DNA of 64,000 nt from Oscillatoria salina IIICB1 (GTDB taxonomy: Bacteria; Cyanobacteriota; Cyanobacteriia; Cyanobacteriales; SIO1D9). The stretch's first letter is position 1. Every line of letters begins with the position of its first letter. The DNA is taken from positions 1-64,000 of the forward strand of contig NZ_JAAHBQ010000163.1 of NCBI RefSeq assembly GCF_020144665.1, written 5' to 3'. Below are positions 24,563 to 33,915 of the stretch, piece by piece. The position numbers and the translations under genes are program-made. The notes below the pieces were generated by a model, which saw nothing but the letters and a program-made list of their open reading frames with translations, was not told the DNA's origin and did no database searches.

Positions 24563-26049
24563 CAACAACAACTAATTTAACTTCCTTACCAGAAATACAA
24601 GCCAATTCACCCAATATTTGCGGTTATGAAACCGAAATTAGTTCGGTAAATAACAATGATGAACCGATATTTATCCCAACTACAAATCTAAACTTAGCAG
24701 ATATTAGCGCCGGAATGTGTTGCGCTTTACATATGCACCAACCGACAATTCCAGCAGGTGCAAATGGGGAATTAATTAGCAATCTTCAATATATGTTTGA
24801 ACATCCCCAGTCAGGAGATAATCATAATGCCGAACCTTTTGCTTGGTGTTATAGTCGAATGGGTGAATTTATCCCTCAATTAGTAGCAGAAGGATGTAAT
24901 CCACGCATCATGCTTGATTATTCAGGTAATTTGTTGTGGGGATTGCAACAAATGGGAAGAGAAGATATTCTGAATAATCTGAAAAAAATTACTTGCGAAT
25001 CTCAATACCAACCTCATGTAGAATGGTTAGGAACAATGTGGAGTCATGCAGTCATTCCCTCTACTCCTATACCGGATCTCAAGCTTCACATTCAAGCTTG
25101 GCAACATCATTTTGCTGCTATCTTTGGTTATGATGCTCTCAAGCGAGTTAAAGGTTTTTCGCCGCCGGAAATGCACTTACCGAATCATCCCGATACTTTA
25201 TTTGAGTATCTTAAAGCCCTCAAAGAATGCGGTTATCGGTGGTTAATGGTGCAAGAAAATTCGGTAGAACGTTTAGATGGTTCTAGTTTACCTCATGATG
25301 ATAAATATATCCCCAATCGTCTAGTTGCCCGCAATTCTCATGGCGAAACTATGGCGATGACAGTCTTGATTAAAACTCAAGGATCTGATACAAAATTAGT
25401 AGGGCAAATGCAGCCTTATTATGAGGCAAAAGGGCGCGGTAAACAACAAATTGGCAATCTTAGCGTTCCTTCTTTAGTTACGCAAATTGCTGATGGTGAA
25501 AATGGTGGCGTAATGATGAATGAATTTCCCCGCGATTTTTTACGAGTTTGGCGAGAAATAGGGGCAGAAAGTGGGGGAAAATCAGGTGTAGTTGGCTTTA
25601 ACGGTACGGAATATTTAGAACTAATTGAAGCTGCTGGAGCTGATGCACAAAACTACCCAATTTGTCAAGCAGTTAATCAGCATAAAATTTGGGCAAAAGT
25701 TGACCCAGATAATGCTACACCAGAGAAAGTTAGCGACGCGATCGCGCAATTAAACGAAAGCGATCCTAATTTTCACATGGAAGGTGCTTCGTGGACAAAT
25801 CATTTAAGTTGGGTGAAAGGTTACGAAAATGTTCTCGAACCAATGAACCAACTTAGCGCAGCTTTTCATCAAAAATATGACCCAATTTTAGCCCACGATC
25901 CCGGCATAACTAAGGATGCAAAATATCAACAAGCTTTACTGTATAACTTGTTACTCCAAACCAGTTGTTTTCGCTACTGGGGACAAGGAACTTGGACAGA
26001 ATATGCGCGGACAATTTTCCAGAAAGGTGAAGCTTTACTGAAAGATTAA
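24559..26049 (+). CDS. GH57-family glycoside hydrolase-like protein
   Basis: 496 residues. After a low-complexity N-terminus (about 1-50), ALHMHQPTIPAGANG gives the family's first histidine motif, MLDYSGNLLWGL the second, MWSHAVIPSTPIPDL the third and GFSPPEMHLP the GFxPPE motif with the nucleophile glutamate. This is the arrangement of GH57 (alpha-amylase/branching enzyme clan). The acid/base aspartate is not confidently placed. GH57 enzymes act on alpha-glucans such as glycogen; the exact activity here is not predictable. The gene is coupled to the 109-residue protein upstream and ends next to a repeat hairpin. Confidence 0.86.
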   Translation: MTTTTNLTSLPEIQANSPNICGYETEISSVNNNDEPIFIPTTNLNLADISAGMCCALHMHQPTIPAGANGELISNLQYMFEHPQSGDNHNAEPFAWCYSRMGEFIPQLVAEGCNPRIMLDYSGNLLWGLQQMGREDILNNLKKITCESQYQPHVEWLGTMWSHAVIPSTPIPDLKLHIQAWQHHFAAIFGYDALKRVKGFSPPEMHLPNHPDTLFEYLKALKECGYRWLMVQENSVERLDGSSLPHDDKYIPNRLVARNSHGETMAMTVLIKTQGSDTKLVGQMQPYYEAKGRGKQQIGNLSVPSLVTQIADGENGGVMMNEFPRDFLRVWREIGAESGGKSGVVGFNGTEYLELIEAAGADAQNYPICQAVNQHKIWAKVDPDNATPEKVSDAIAQLNESDPNFHMEGASWTNHLSWVKGYENVLEPMNQLSAAFHQKYDPILAHDPGITKDAKYQQALLYNLLLQTSCFRYWGQGTWTEYARTIFQKGEALLKD

Positions 26050-26063
26050 GAGTAAAATAAGCT

Positions 26064-26093
26064 TGTAGAGATATTCTCAAAAATGTCTCTACA
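26064..26093. repeat. TGTAGAGA/TCTCTACA hairpin, third copy
   Basis: TGTAGAGA (26064-26071) and TCTCTACA (26086-26093) flank a 14-base centre. The right arm overlaps the obgE stop codon (26089). It sits between the convergent GH57 and obgE ends and could serve both as terminator. Confidence 0.7.
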
Positions 26094-27099
26094 TCACCTC
26101 AGAATGTACCGTATTATCTAAAGTCTGCCAAACGTTTTGTAAAAGAGGATCGAGTCCCATTCCAGCAACCGCCGAAATGCCAAAAATTGGGTTATTAGTA
26201 AACCGCATTAATTCCTCTTTAACTAAAGTAAAAGTTTCCGAATCAACTGCATCCAACTTGTTAAGAGCTATAATTTGGGGGCGAGATCCCAAACCTCGCC
26301 CATAAGCTTGTAATTCTGCTTGAATTGTCTGATAATCTTCTAAGGGATCGGCAGCAGTAAGATCGACCAAATGCAAGAGTAAGCGAGTCCGTTCGATGTG
26401 ACGTAAAAAATCATGTCCCAAACCAATTCCTGCACTCGCTCCGGCAATTAATCCGGGAATATCAGCAAAAACCGTCCCATCTCCCGTAGGTTTCCGGACT
26501 ACGCCCAAATTAGGGACTAAAGTAGTAAAAGGATAATCAGCAATTTTTGGACGCGCTGAAGAAACTGCCGCAATAAAAGTAGATTTACCAGCATTTGGTA
26601 GCCCAATAATACCCACCTCAGCCAGTAACTTTAACTCCAAAATTAAGCGTTTTTGTTCCCCAGGTAAACCCGGTAAAGCATATTCCGGTGCGCGGTTACT
26701 ATTACTCAAAAAATGCTTATTTCCTAAACCACCTTTACCACCTTGAGCAACACAAATAGTTTGATTTGGTTTAACGAGATCGCCAACAACTTCACCAGTA
26801 TCGGCATCGTAAACCACCGTACCACAAGGAACTTCAATTACGCGATCGCTACCCGCCGCCCCAGTACGATTACTCGGTCCACCGCGCTTCCCATCCTCAG
26901 CCTTAAACAGCCGAGAATACTTAAAATCCAACAAAGTTTGTAAATTTTCCGCCGCTTCTAAAATAACCGAACCACCGCGTCCACCATTTCCTCCAGCCGG
27001 ACCCCCAGCCGGAACATACTTTTCTCGGCGAAACGCGACAATCCCGTCACCTCCCTTACCAGCTTCAACTTCAATTTCCGCACGATCTATAAATTGCAT
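26089..27099 (-). CDS. obgE: GTPase ObgE/CgtA
   Basis: 336 residues. The N-terminal glycine-rich OBG fold (about 1-155; [27 protein letters not shown]) is diagnostic. The G domain has G1 [10 protein letters not shown]2 around [11 protein letters not shown]3 ADIPGLI, G4 ALNKLD and G5 ISAVAG. There is no C-terminal extension. Obg is an essential GTPase that binds the 50S subunit and links ribosome assembly to ppGpp and cell status. Start ATG 27099. It is read on its own, convergent with the GH57 gene. Confidence 0.97.
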   Translation of the reverse strand: MQFIDRAEIEVEAGKGGDGIVAFRREKYVPAGGPAGGNGGRGGSVILEAAENLQTLLDFKYSRLFKAEDGKRGGPSNRTGAAGSDRVIEVPCGTVVYDADTGEVVGDLVKPNQTICVAQGGKGGLGNKHFLSNSNRAPEYALPGLPGEQKRLILELKLLAEVGIIGLPNAGKSTFIAAVSSARPKIADYPFTTLVPNLGVVRKPTGDGTVFADIPGLIAGASAGIGLGHDFLRHIERTRLLLHLVDLTAADPLEDYQTIQAELQAYGRGLGSRPQIIALNKLDAVDSETFTLVKEELMRFTNNPIFGISAVAGMGLDPLLQNVWQTLDNTVHSEVM

Positions 27100-27155
27100 A
27101 ACTAGCTAATAAGTTTTTGTTAATTAGTAACTGATGAAAAACCAAATTATCCGAT

Positions 27156-27180
27156 ACGGACGCATTTTGTGCGTCCGTAC
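27156..27180 (-). terminator. Hairpin after the TerB/Mo-nitro_C gene
   Basis: TACGGACGCA (27156-27165) and TGCGTCCGTA (27171-27180) form a perfect 10-bp GC-rich stem with a 5-base loop, 10 bases past the stop of the minus-strand gene. No long T-run follows at once (GGTTTTTC lies about 11 bases on), so it may be a terminator or a dispersed hairpin. Confidence 0.5.
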
Positions 27181-27190
27181 CACCAATTAA

Positions 27191-27895
27191 TTATATATAC
27201 TTGCTAACATCCTCGTTGCATTCATCTGCAAGATAGGACAAAGAGCGAAAGCGCAAGCCGACTAATTGTTCGTAAAGAGGATTAAGCTTACACATCGGTG
27301 GAATGTGGACAATTTTGCGACCAAAGAGCTTGATATCTCGTTCAAAAGGACATTGAGAAGGAACAGTTTTGCAGATAAAACGTGCCAATCTAGGATCGTC
27401 AACATCCATCTTATCCAACCACTTTTTAACTGGCTGTAAAACATCTGAATGAGGATAAGTCGAGGTTCCTGCTTCTGCATCCGCAGGGATATCTTCCTCT
27501 AAAGAAGGAACTTTATCCGGGTCGTAAAGAGTATGCTCTAAAGCCTTTAAAGCTTCGATTTCTAGCCCTAAAGCTTCATGAAACTGGTGGATTATTTGTG
27601 CTTCTTCTACGGAATAAACTCCGTCGGCAACTGCCATCATGACTGCGGTTCTTAAAAAGTTTTCCGCAGCATTTTTGTTTCCGGTGAAAGCATCTGCTAA
27701 TTCAGCAGGAGTAATTTGTTCTAAATTGTTAATGTCTGTGCCAAGAGCTAACTCTTCTTCAGTTAATTGGGTAATTAATTCTTGTTCTTCTGGATCGAAG
27801 TGTCCATCTGCCCAAGCAATAGTTAGCAAGCCGCGCAGCCAAGCGACAATTTGTTCGTTAGTGTATGGAGATTTGACGACACTCTTCATAGACAT
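27191..27895 (-). CDS. TerB-fold protein with C-terminal Mo-nitro_C domain
   Basis: 234 residues from ATG 27895; a TTG 31 codons upstream extends the frame but adds a non-conserved basic tail. Residues about 10-140 form a TerB-like helical bundle (LLTIAWADGHFDPEEQELI and AVMMAVADGVYSVEEAQII, each with an acidic Asp/Glu metal-type motif). The last 75 residues (ARFICKTVPSQCPFERDIKLF, PPMCKLNPLYEQLVGLRFRSLSYLADECNEDV) match the cyanobacterial 'Mo-dependent nitrogenase C-terminal' family, named from fusion to nitrogenase-associated proteins. It has four conserved cysteines. It is not a nitrogenase subunit. Function unknown; the cysteines suggest metal binding. Confidence 0.85.
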   Translation of the reverse strand: MSMKSVVKSPYTNEQIVAWLRGLLTIAWADGHFDPEEQELITQLTEEELALGTDINNLEQITPAELADAFTGNKNAAENFLRTAVMMAVADGVYSVEEAQIIHQFHEALGLEIEALKALEHTLYDPDKVPSLEEDIPADAEAGTSTYPHSDVLQPVKKWLDKMDVDDPRLARFICKTVPSQCPFERDIKLFGRKIVHIPPMCKLNPLYEQLVGLRFRSLSYLADECNEDVSKYI

Positions 27896-28122
27896 TTGCT
27901 TTGATTTCACTATCGAAATGATTTCTGCCACATCAATCCTAACTCTAGTCTCGCAGTGAATTTGGTTTGGGTGTAGGCGATCGCCCAAAGCTACGCTTGA
28001 TTGTTGCTGAATAAGTAATGAATTTCGCGATCGCGGTAACGGTTTGAAACTTGAGAGCGAAAAGTAAAATCCGCGCGCTTTTTCTTTTTCTTGCTACCCA
28101 CTCGGTAATTCATCAATTTTAC

Positions 28123-28389
28123 TTATGGCAGATCTGATAGTTTTAATTCCGCTTCCCGAATCCAATGAATTATCGTAGTATGGTGGATTTCTGTGACTCG
28201 CTCGATTCCTCGCAAACTCATGCCATTTAAGTACATTTTTAAGCATAACTGCCTAACTTCCCGGCTATAGCTTCTCGAAATTGGGTGTTCGACAAACTGA
28301 CGACCGCAATCGCAACATTGGTAACATTGTTTGCCACGACGATGACCATTTTTTCGGGATAAAGTTGAGTGGCATTTTGGACATTTCAT
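28123..28389 (-). pseudogene. IS1-family InsA-like transposase remnant
   Basis: 89 residues from ATG 28389. The N-terminus MKCPKCHSTLSRKNGHRRGKQ then CYQCCDCGRQFVEHP is the zinc-ribbon start of IS1-type InsA/transposase proteins, followed by the helix-turn-helix-like CLKMYLNGMSLRGIERVT. It ends in HWIREAELKLSDLP, at about the point where intact elements continue into the DDE nuclease half. No DDE part and no terminal repeats are seen downstream, so this is a truncated element. An upstream 15 codons are also open. Surrounding gaps of 230 and 130 bases hold no gene. Confidence 0.7.
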
Positions 28390-28565
28390 TTCTCTATTAT
28401 ACCTCTCTATTATACCAGATTTACCATTATTCATTCAGCAAGACCTTTTTCTTCTCGCTCTTTGATTTTCTTCGGTAAAAATACTGTTAGATAATTTCCT
28501 CAATTTCAGCGATCGCCTTGACGCAGGTTAGGCAAATTTACCAAGACTGTTATCAAAGTGAGTCA

Positions 28566-29525
28566 TCAAGAATTCTTCGGCTTTTTCAGCCCTAATTTTG
28601 CAGCCAAACTTTTCAGTGTATCTCTAGGAAACCAGACCTTGAAAATGCCTTCTTTATCAAAGACTGCTAAGTTCCAAATATAGCCGAAATTGGGGAACTG
28701 TTTTAAGAGCAAAATTTCAGCGAGCATATAACGCCGATATTTTCGTGGGAAACTGGGAGGATTTTCTTCAGTGCGAAGTTGTTCCGGTAAAGGTAGCCAA
28801 TGACCAACGATTTTTCCCGACTCAAAAAATCTGGACTGCACGGATAATCCTACTAATCGGTCAGCCGTCCAAAAAGGAATATATTTAAATGGACCAAATA
28901 AAGTAAAGGTAGGTGTGACCCCCTTTAGTGCTTCTTTAACTAGAGCATTTTTCCAGACTTTTTTGTCAAAGTTTTCTTGATGAGGTCCTCTATGATCTTT
29001 ACGTCCCCGGAAAAGTCCGAAAAAGTCAGGTTTATTCTCTAAAGGAACTATGGGAATTTCTCGCATCATCCGTTTTTTTTCCTCTGGAGAGTAATGTTTT
29101 TCTGGGTCGCGCTTTTTGACTGGGATATTTTGCAGATTATCTAGAGAACCCCAAGGTCGAGTGATTGAGCGATCGCCAAAAGAAAATGTGACTTGTTGTA
29201 ACCTAAAAAAATAGCTATCAGGAAAGTTACTAAAATAATCTTCTGTAATTGTTACAATCTGTGGATGAAGATATTCATCACAGTTAATAGAAAGCACGTA
29301 TTCCCCTATTGCATTAAGTAAAGCCGTTACTCTTTGAATGACTTCTCCCCTTAGAGGACAGCTAAATTGACGTAGCCGAGGATCGCTAATTTCTAGGAAA
29401 GGAACATGAGGTGGATAAACTAAAATTAACTCTACGCTACCTTGAATTTTCAAGTTTTCTTGTAGCCATGAAATTTCAACATTTTCCCTCATCGGGATAA
29501 TAATAGAAAGCGTAGGCTTAGTCAT
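28566..29525 (-). CDS. Family 2-like glycosyltransferase
   Basis: 319 residues. MTKPTLSIIIPMREN is the typical GT2 start, but the nucleotide-binding motifs are unusual: YVLSINCDEYLHPQ places a single D-x-E-like dyad (normally DxD) near residue 83. The protein continues with a basic mid-part (KKRDPEKHYSPEEKKRMMRE), aromatic FKYIPFWTADR and a C-terminal FPRKYRRYMLAEI. Family membership is a fold-level call; donor and acceptor are unknown. It stands alone upstream of the IS1 remnant and downstream of the purF terminator. Confidence 0.68.
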   Translation of the reverse strand: MTKPTLSIIIPMRENVEISWLQENLKIQGSVELILVYPPHVPFLEISDPRLRQFSCPLRGEVIQRVTALLNAIGEYVLSINCDEYLHPQIVTITEDYFSNFPDSYFFRLQQVTFSFGDRSITRPWGSLDNLQNIPVKKRDPEKHYSPEEKKRMMREIPIVPLENKPDFFGLFRGRKDHRGPHQENFDKKVWKNALVKEALKGVTPTFTLFGPFKYIPFWTADRLVGLSVQSRFFESGKIVGHWLPLPEQLRTEENPPSFPRKYRRYMLAEILLLKQFPNFGYIWNLAVFDKEGIFKVWFPRDTLKSLAAKLGLKKPKNS

Positions 29526-29700
29526 AGATGATTAGTCCTCAGTTAAAACAATGGTGCTTTCCCGGAGTGTTAAGTTATCATAAGAACCTGATTTCTAAAC
29601 AGTTAAGTGTGCTTAACTATTAGTTATTCAACAGCCTAATTTTAGCTCATCTGATTTAGAAATTCTGATAATCAATTGTAATAAAATTATTAAAAATGAA

Positions 29701-29734
29701 CGAGCAAGGCTTTTCTGTTGTGCAGCCTTGCTCG
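29701..29734 (-). terminator. Rho-independent-type terminator of purF
   Basis: An 11-bp stem CGAGCAAGGCT (29701-29711) with AGCCTTGCTCG (29724-29734) and a 12-base loop. On the minus strand, it is followed by TTCATTTTTAATAATTTTA. It starts 37 bases past the purF stop. Confidence 0.75.
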
Positions 29735-29770
29735 CTTGATGGCTAATTAACCTGATTTGAGATTATGTTG

Positions 29771-31258
29771 TTAGACTTTCGCTTTTTCTAGCATCAATTT
29801 GGAGCGCTTGATTTGTTCGGGAATTTCAATAGGATAATCTCCCGTGAAACAAGCAGAACAAAAACTATGAGGATCTTCGCCTGTCGCTTCGAGCATTCCT
29901 GACCAACTCAGATAAGCTAAACTATCAACGCCAATAATTTCTGCTATTTCTGAAACCGATTTAGTTGCGGCGATTAAATGATCTTGGCTATCGGTATCAA
30001 TTCCATAAAAGCAAGGATGAGTTACTGGAGGTGAGGAAATCCGCAGATGCACTTCTTTTGCACCTGCATCCCGGAGTGCTTGGACGATTTTGCGGCTGGT
30101 TGTACCTCTGACGATTGAGTCGTCTACCATGATGACTCGTTTACCCGTGAGTACGTCTTTGAGGGGATTCAGTTTCATCCGTATACCCGATTCGCGCATA
30201 CTTTGAGTGGGTTGAATGAAAGTACGCCCTACATAGCGGTTTTTAATCAATCCTTCTGCAAAAGGTATGCCAGATTCGGCGGAAAAACCGATCGCTGCGG
30301 GAACGCCTGAGTCGGGTACGGGAATGACGATATCGGCGTCTACGTATGATTCTTGGGCAAGTTGACGACCTAATCCTAAACGATAACTGTAAAGTGTCTC
30401 GTCGTGCATGACGCTATCTGGTCTGGCAAAATAGATCATCTCGAAGATACACAGTTTTCGTTCTGGCTTTTTTACCCAGTGCAAGGATGCCATTCCTTCT
30501 TCGGTAATCCAAACTAATTCTCCGGGTTCGACATCCCGCAAGTATTCAGCACCGATAATATCTAAGGCGCAGGTTTCTGAGGCTAAAACGTAGCGTTGGG
30601 GGTTACTATCCAGTGTACCGATAACTAGAGGACGAATGCCGTGGGGATCGCGTACTCCCATTAGTCCCGCAGGTGTGGCGATCGCTAAACTGTATGCTCC
30701 TTGACAGTATTCAAAGGCGCTTACTGCTGCTTCGAGCCAGTCTTTGCCACTATCTACTTCTTGGGCGATCGCTAAGGCGATCATTTCTGAGTCTGTGGTT
30801 GTCACAAAGTCGCAGTTTTGTTTGCTTAAATGTTCTCGTAGTTCTACAACGTTGACTAAGTTACCGTTATGTGATAACCCTAGTGACCCTAGGCGAGTTT
30901 CTACTACTGCCGGTTGAGCATTGGCTACTCGTGAAGATCCTGTGGTTGAATAACGAGTATGACCGACTGCTATTTGTCCTGGCAAATTGTTTAAAATTGT
31001 TTCATTAAAAACTTGGGAGACTAAGCCCATGTTTTTATGTAAATGTACTGTTTCTCCATCAAAGGTGGCTATCCCTGCTGATTCTTGCCCTCGATGTTGT
31101 AAGGCATAAAGTCCAAAATATGTTAGCTTGGCAACATCTTCTCCTGGGGCGTAAACTCCAAATACTCCACAGGCTTCTTCTGGTTTATCTACTCTTTCTT
31201 TGGGAAAGTTGTCGTTGATGAAATGCTCGTTCGAGTATTGAGATGGGTTGGGAATCAT
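29771..31258 (-). CDS. purF: Amidophosphoribosyltransferase PurF
   Basis: 495 residues. After a propeptide the class II amidotransferase begins at C30 in EEACGVFGVYAP, the catalytic cysteine exposed by processing. The PRPP site is VIMVDDSIVRGTT. Cysteines in SETCALDIIG and FCSACFTGDYP fit the Bacillus-type [4Fe-4S] enzyme, so it depends on the suf system. It transfers ammonia from glutamine to PRPP, the first committed step of purine synthesis. The start ATG 31258 follows a 258-base gap from purL on the same strand, an arrangement common in cyanobacteria. A strong hairpin terminates it. Confidence 0.97.
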   Translation of the reverse strand: MIPNPSQYSNEHFINDNFPKERVDKPEEACGVFGVYAPGEDVAKLTYFGLYALQHRGQESAGIATFDGETVHLHKNMGLVSQVFNETILNNLPGQIAVGHTRYSTTGSSRVANAQPAVVETRLGSLGLSHNGNLVNVVELREHLSKQNCDFVTTTDSEMIALAIAQEVDSGKDWLEAAVSAFEYCQGAYSLAIATPAGLMGVRDPHGIRPLVIGTLDSNPQRYVLASETCALDIIGAEYLRDVEPGELVWITEEGMASLHWVKKPERKLCIFEMIYFARPDSVMHDETLYSYRLGLGRQLAQESYVDADIVIPVPDSGVPAAIGFSAESGIPFAEGLIKNRYVGRTFIQPTQSMRESGIRMKLNPLKDVLTGKRVIMVDDSIVRGTTSRKIVQALRDAGAKEVHLRISSPPVTHPCFYGIDTDSQDHLIAATKSVSEIAEIIGVDSLAYLSWSGMLEATGEDPHSFCSACFTGDYPIEIPEQIKRSKLMLEKAKV

Positions 31259-31517
31259 CCTCTATTTGTCCTCGCGCGATCGCGGCAATGATAGGTTAAC
31301 GGTATTGAGAGTTACCTAGAGAGGTTCCTAGCTCTAATCAAAATTAGCTCTAACCTCCCTAATTTCCAGATTAACTCAACTTAATATTTTCTTAACAGTT
31401 ATTACAATAGCAGTTCTTTGGTTGATTTTCGCAAAGCGAATTATTTGTGCGATCGCCAAATAGCTTGAACTCAGAAAATCTCCTCGTTTCACTCTTGACA
31501 TTTTGCTTCAAATATGC

Positions 31518-33842
31518 TTATTCAGTTTTTAGGCGCTGGGCGATCGCCTGATGCCAAATCTTACTTACTTCATAGATCTTAACGTCAAGCAACCGTACTT
31601 TGTCAGCCGTGAAAACCCCCAAATTACCGTTTTGATTAGTAACAACCCCAATTTTTTGCCAAGCATTACTTAACTCTTTCTTAAGATAAGCTTCCCAAGT
31701 TGATTGATATTCACGATTAACCGAAACCAAGATGCGCGAAGCTGCTTCCCCAAAGAGAATTTCATCCCAACGAGAATCAGTTTGCACCGAATCAACATCT
31801 AAGTGAATTTCCGCACCAAACAAACCATTAAAACAACATTCTAGCAACGCGATCGCCAAGCCACCCTCAGCACAATCATGAGCCGAATGCAACCAACCTT
31901 GATTAATTCCCCAGCGACAACCAGCTTGTATTCGACGTTCTAAAGCGAAATCTACCACAGGCGGTTTACCTGCCACCACACCATGAATTGTCGCCAAATA
32001 TTCCGAACCACCCAAACCAGCAGCCGAACTACCCAATAAATAAATTAAATCGCCCGAACGCTGAAAACTTTGTCCGCAAACCTTAGTCACATCCGGAACT
32101 AAACCCACCATCCCAATCGCCGGAGTCGGATAAATCGGTTGAGGTTTACCTTCCGCAGACAAAGTTTCATTATACAGCGAAACATTCCCCCCAGTAACAG
32201 GCGTTTCCAACTCCCGACAAGCATCAGCAATACCACGACAAGCCTCTGCAAGTTGCCAATAACCCACCGGATTTTCTGGACTACCAAAATTAAGATTATC
32301 AGTAACCGCCAAAGGTTCAGCACCCACACAACTTAAATTCCTAGCTGCTTCCGCCACGGCTGCCTTTGCTCCCTCATAAGGATGAAGATACACATAGCGA
32401 GAATTACAATCAATAGTAGCCGCCACACCTTTTTCCGTCATCTTTCCCGTCAAAGACGTTACCGGACGAACCCGAACCACAGCCGCATCAGCACCGCCTG
32501 GTAAAATAACCGTATTATTTTGTACTTGATGGTCATACTGACGATAAACCCAAGCTTTATCAGCTAAAGTTGGATTAGCAAATAACTCGAAAACAACCTT
32601 ATTCCAACTTTTAAATTCACCCTCAACAGTAATTCCCTCAACAGTAGACTCAGGTAAAGAATCAGCCGACCATTGCCAAGCTTTCCTCACATATTCTGGC
32701 GGTTCTGCTAACAATTCTCGCTCATAAATCGGCGTATTATCTGCCAAAGCCGTCGCCGGAATTTCTGCTGCTACCTCTCCTTGAAACAATATTCGCACGA
32801 TCGCCTCAGCAATCACCTCTCCTGCGACTACCGCTTGAAGTCCCCAACGGTGAAAAATCTCAATTAACTCTTGTTCCCTACCCTTTTTCGCCACAAACAA
32901 CATTCGTTCTTGAGATTCCGAAAGCAAATATTCGTAGGGAACCATTCCCGTTTCCCGCACCGGAATTTTATCCAAATCTAACTCAATTCCCACACCACCT
33001 TTCGCAGCCATTTCCGAGGTAGAACAAGTAATTCCGGCTGCACCCATATCTTGCGCGGCAACCACTGCACCTGTGTGAAAAGCCTCCAAACAAGCTTCAA
33101 TCAAGGATTTTTCCAAAAAAGGGTCGCCCACTTGTACCGCAGGGCGGTCTTTTTCTGATTCATCACTTAATTCTGCACTCGCGAAACTCGCACCACCCAT
33201 ACCATCTCTACCAGTTGTCGAACCCACATACAACACCGGATTACCAATTCCCGATGCGCCAGATTTGACAATTTCTGGGGTTGACATCAAACCTAACGCC
33301 ATCGCATTAACCAGAGGATTGCCTGTATAAGCAGCATCGAAGTAAATTTCGCCGCCAACAGTAGGTACGCCGACACAATTCCCGTAATGGGCGATTCCTT
33401 CAACTACGCCAGCAAAAATTCTGCGGGTGCGAGGATTGTCTAAGGAACCAAAGCGTAAAGAATTGAGGATAGCAATGGGACGCGCCCCCATTGTAAAAAT
33501 ATCGCGGAGAATACCGCCAACCCCTGTAGCTGCACCTTGGAAAGGTTCCACGGCGGAAGGATGGTTGTGTGATTCAATTTTGAAAGCAAGTTGTAAACCG
33601 TCGCCTAAGTCTACTACCCCTGCATTTTCTCCCGGACCGACCAGAATTCGTTTACCTGTGGTGGGAAATTGTTTTAACAATGGTCGGGAATTTTTATAAC
33701 AACAATGTTCCGACCACATTACGCCAAACATTCCCAATTCGGCTTTGTTAGGATGGCGGTCTAAACGCTTGACAATTTCGTTGTATTCTGCTTCGGTTAG
33801 TTTTTCCGCAGCAATTTCTTCAGGAGAAAAGGGACTAGACAT
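31518..33842 (-). CDS. purL: Phosphoribosylformylglycinamidine synthase subunit PurL
   Basis: 774 residues, the size of the 'small' PurL that works with PurS and PurQ. Family motifs: [16 protein letters not shown] at the start, [26 protein letters not shown], the duplicated AIRS-like half beginning near [13 protein letters not shown] and the late [16 protein letters not shown]. It converts FGAR and ammonia with ATP to FGAM. PurQ and PurS are not within the window. It lies directly upstream of purF and probably shares its expression. Confidence 0.97.
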   Translation of the reverse strand: MSSPFSPEEIAAEKLTEAEYNEIVKRLDRHPNKAELGMFGVMWSEHCCYKNSRPLLKQFPTTGKRILVGPGENAGVVDLGDGLQLAFKIESHNHPSAVEPFQGAATGVGGILRDIFTMGARPIAILNSLRFGSLDNPRTRRIFAGVVEGIAHYGNCVGVPTVGGEIYFDAAYTGNPLVNAMALGLMSTPEIVKSGASGIGNPVLYVGSTTGRDGMGGASFASAELSDESEKDRPAVQVGDPFLEKSLIEACLEAFHTGAVVAAQDMGAAGITCSTSEMAAKGGVGIELDLDKIPVRETGMVPYEYLLSESQERMLFVAKKGREQELIEIFHRWGLQAVVAGEVIAEAIVRILFQGEVAAEIPATALADNTPIYERELLAEPPEYVRKAWQWSADSLPESTVEGITVEGEFKSWNKVVFELFANPTLADKAWVYRQYDHQVQNNTVILPGGADAAVVRVRPVTSLTGKMTEKGVAATIDCNSRYVYLHPYEGAKAAVAEAARNLSCVGAEPLAVTDNLNFGSPENPVGYWQLAEACRGIADACRELETPVTGGNVSLYNETLSAEGKPQPIYPTPAIGMVGLVPDVTKVCGQSFQRSGDLIYLLGSSAAGLGGSEYLATIHGVVAGKPPVVDFALERRIQAGCRWGINQGWLHSAHDCAEGGLAIALLECCFNGLFGAEIHLDVDSVQTDSRWDEILFGEAASRILVSVNREYQSTWEAYLKKELSNAWQKIGVVTNQNGNLGVFTADKVRLLDVKIYEVSKIWHQAIAQRLKTE

Positions 33843-33915
33843 GAGAGCGGTGAGAACTATAGCACAGAGTTTTATTGTACTGGTTTTCGGCGATCGCTGT
33901 TAATCCCAACTTTTT

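Noticed and set aside
27191-27418. Nitrogenase component
   Set aside because: The C-terminal family is only named after nitrogenase; no MoFe, Fe or assembly protein motifs occur here.
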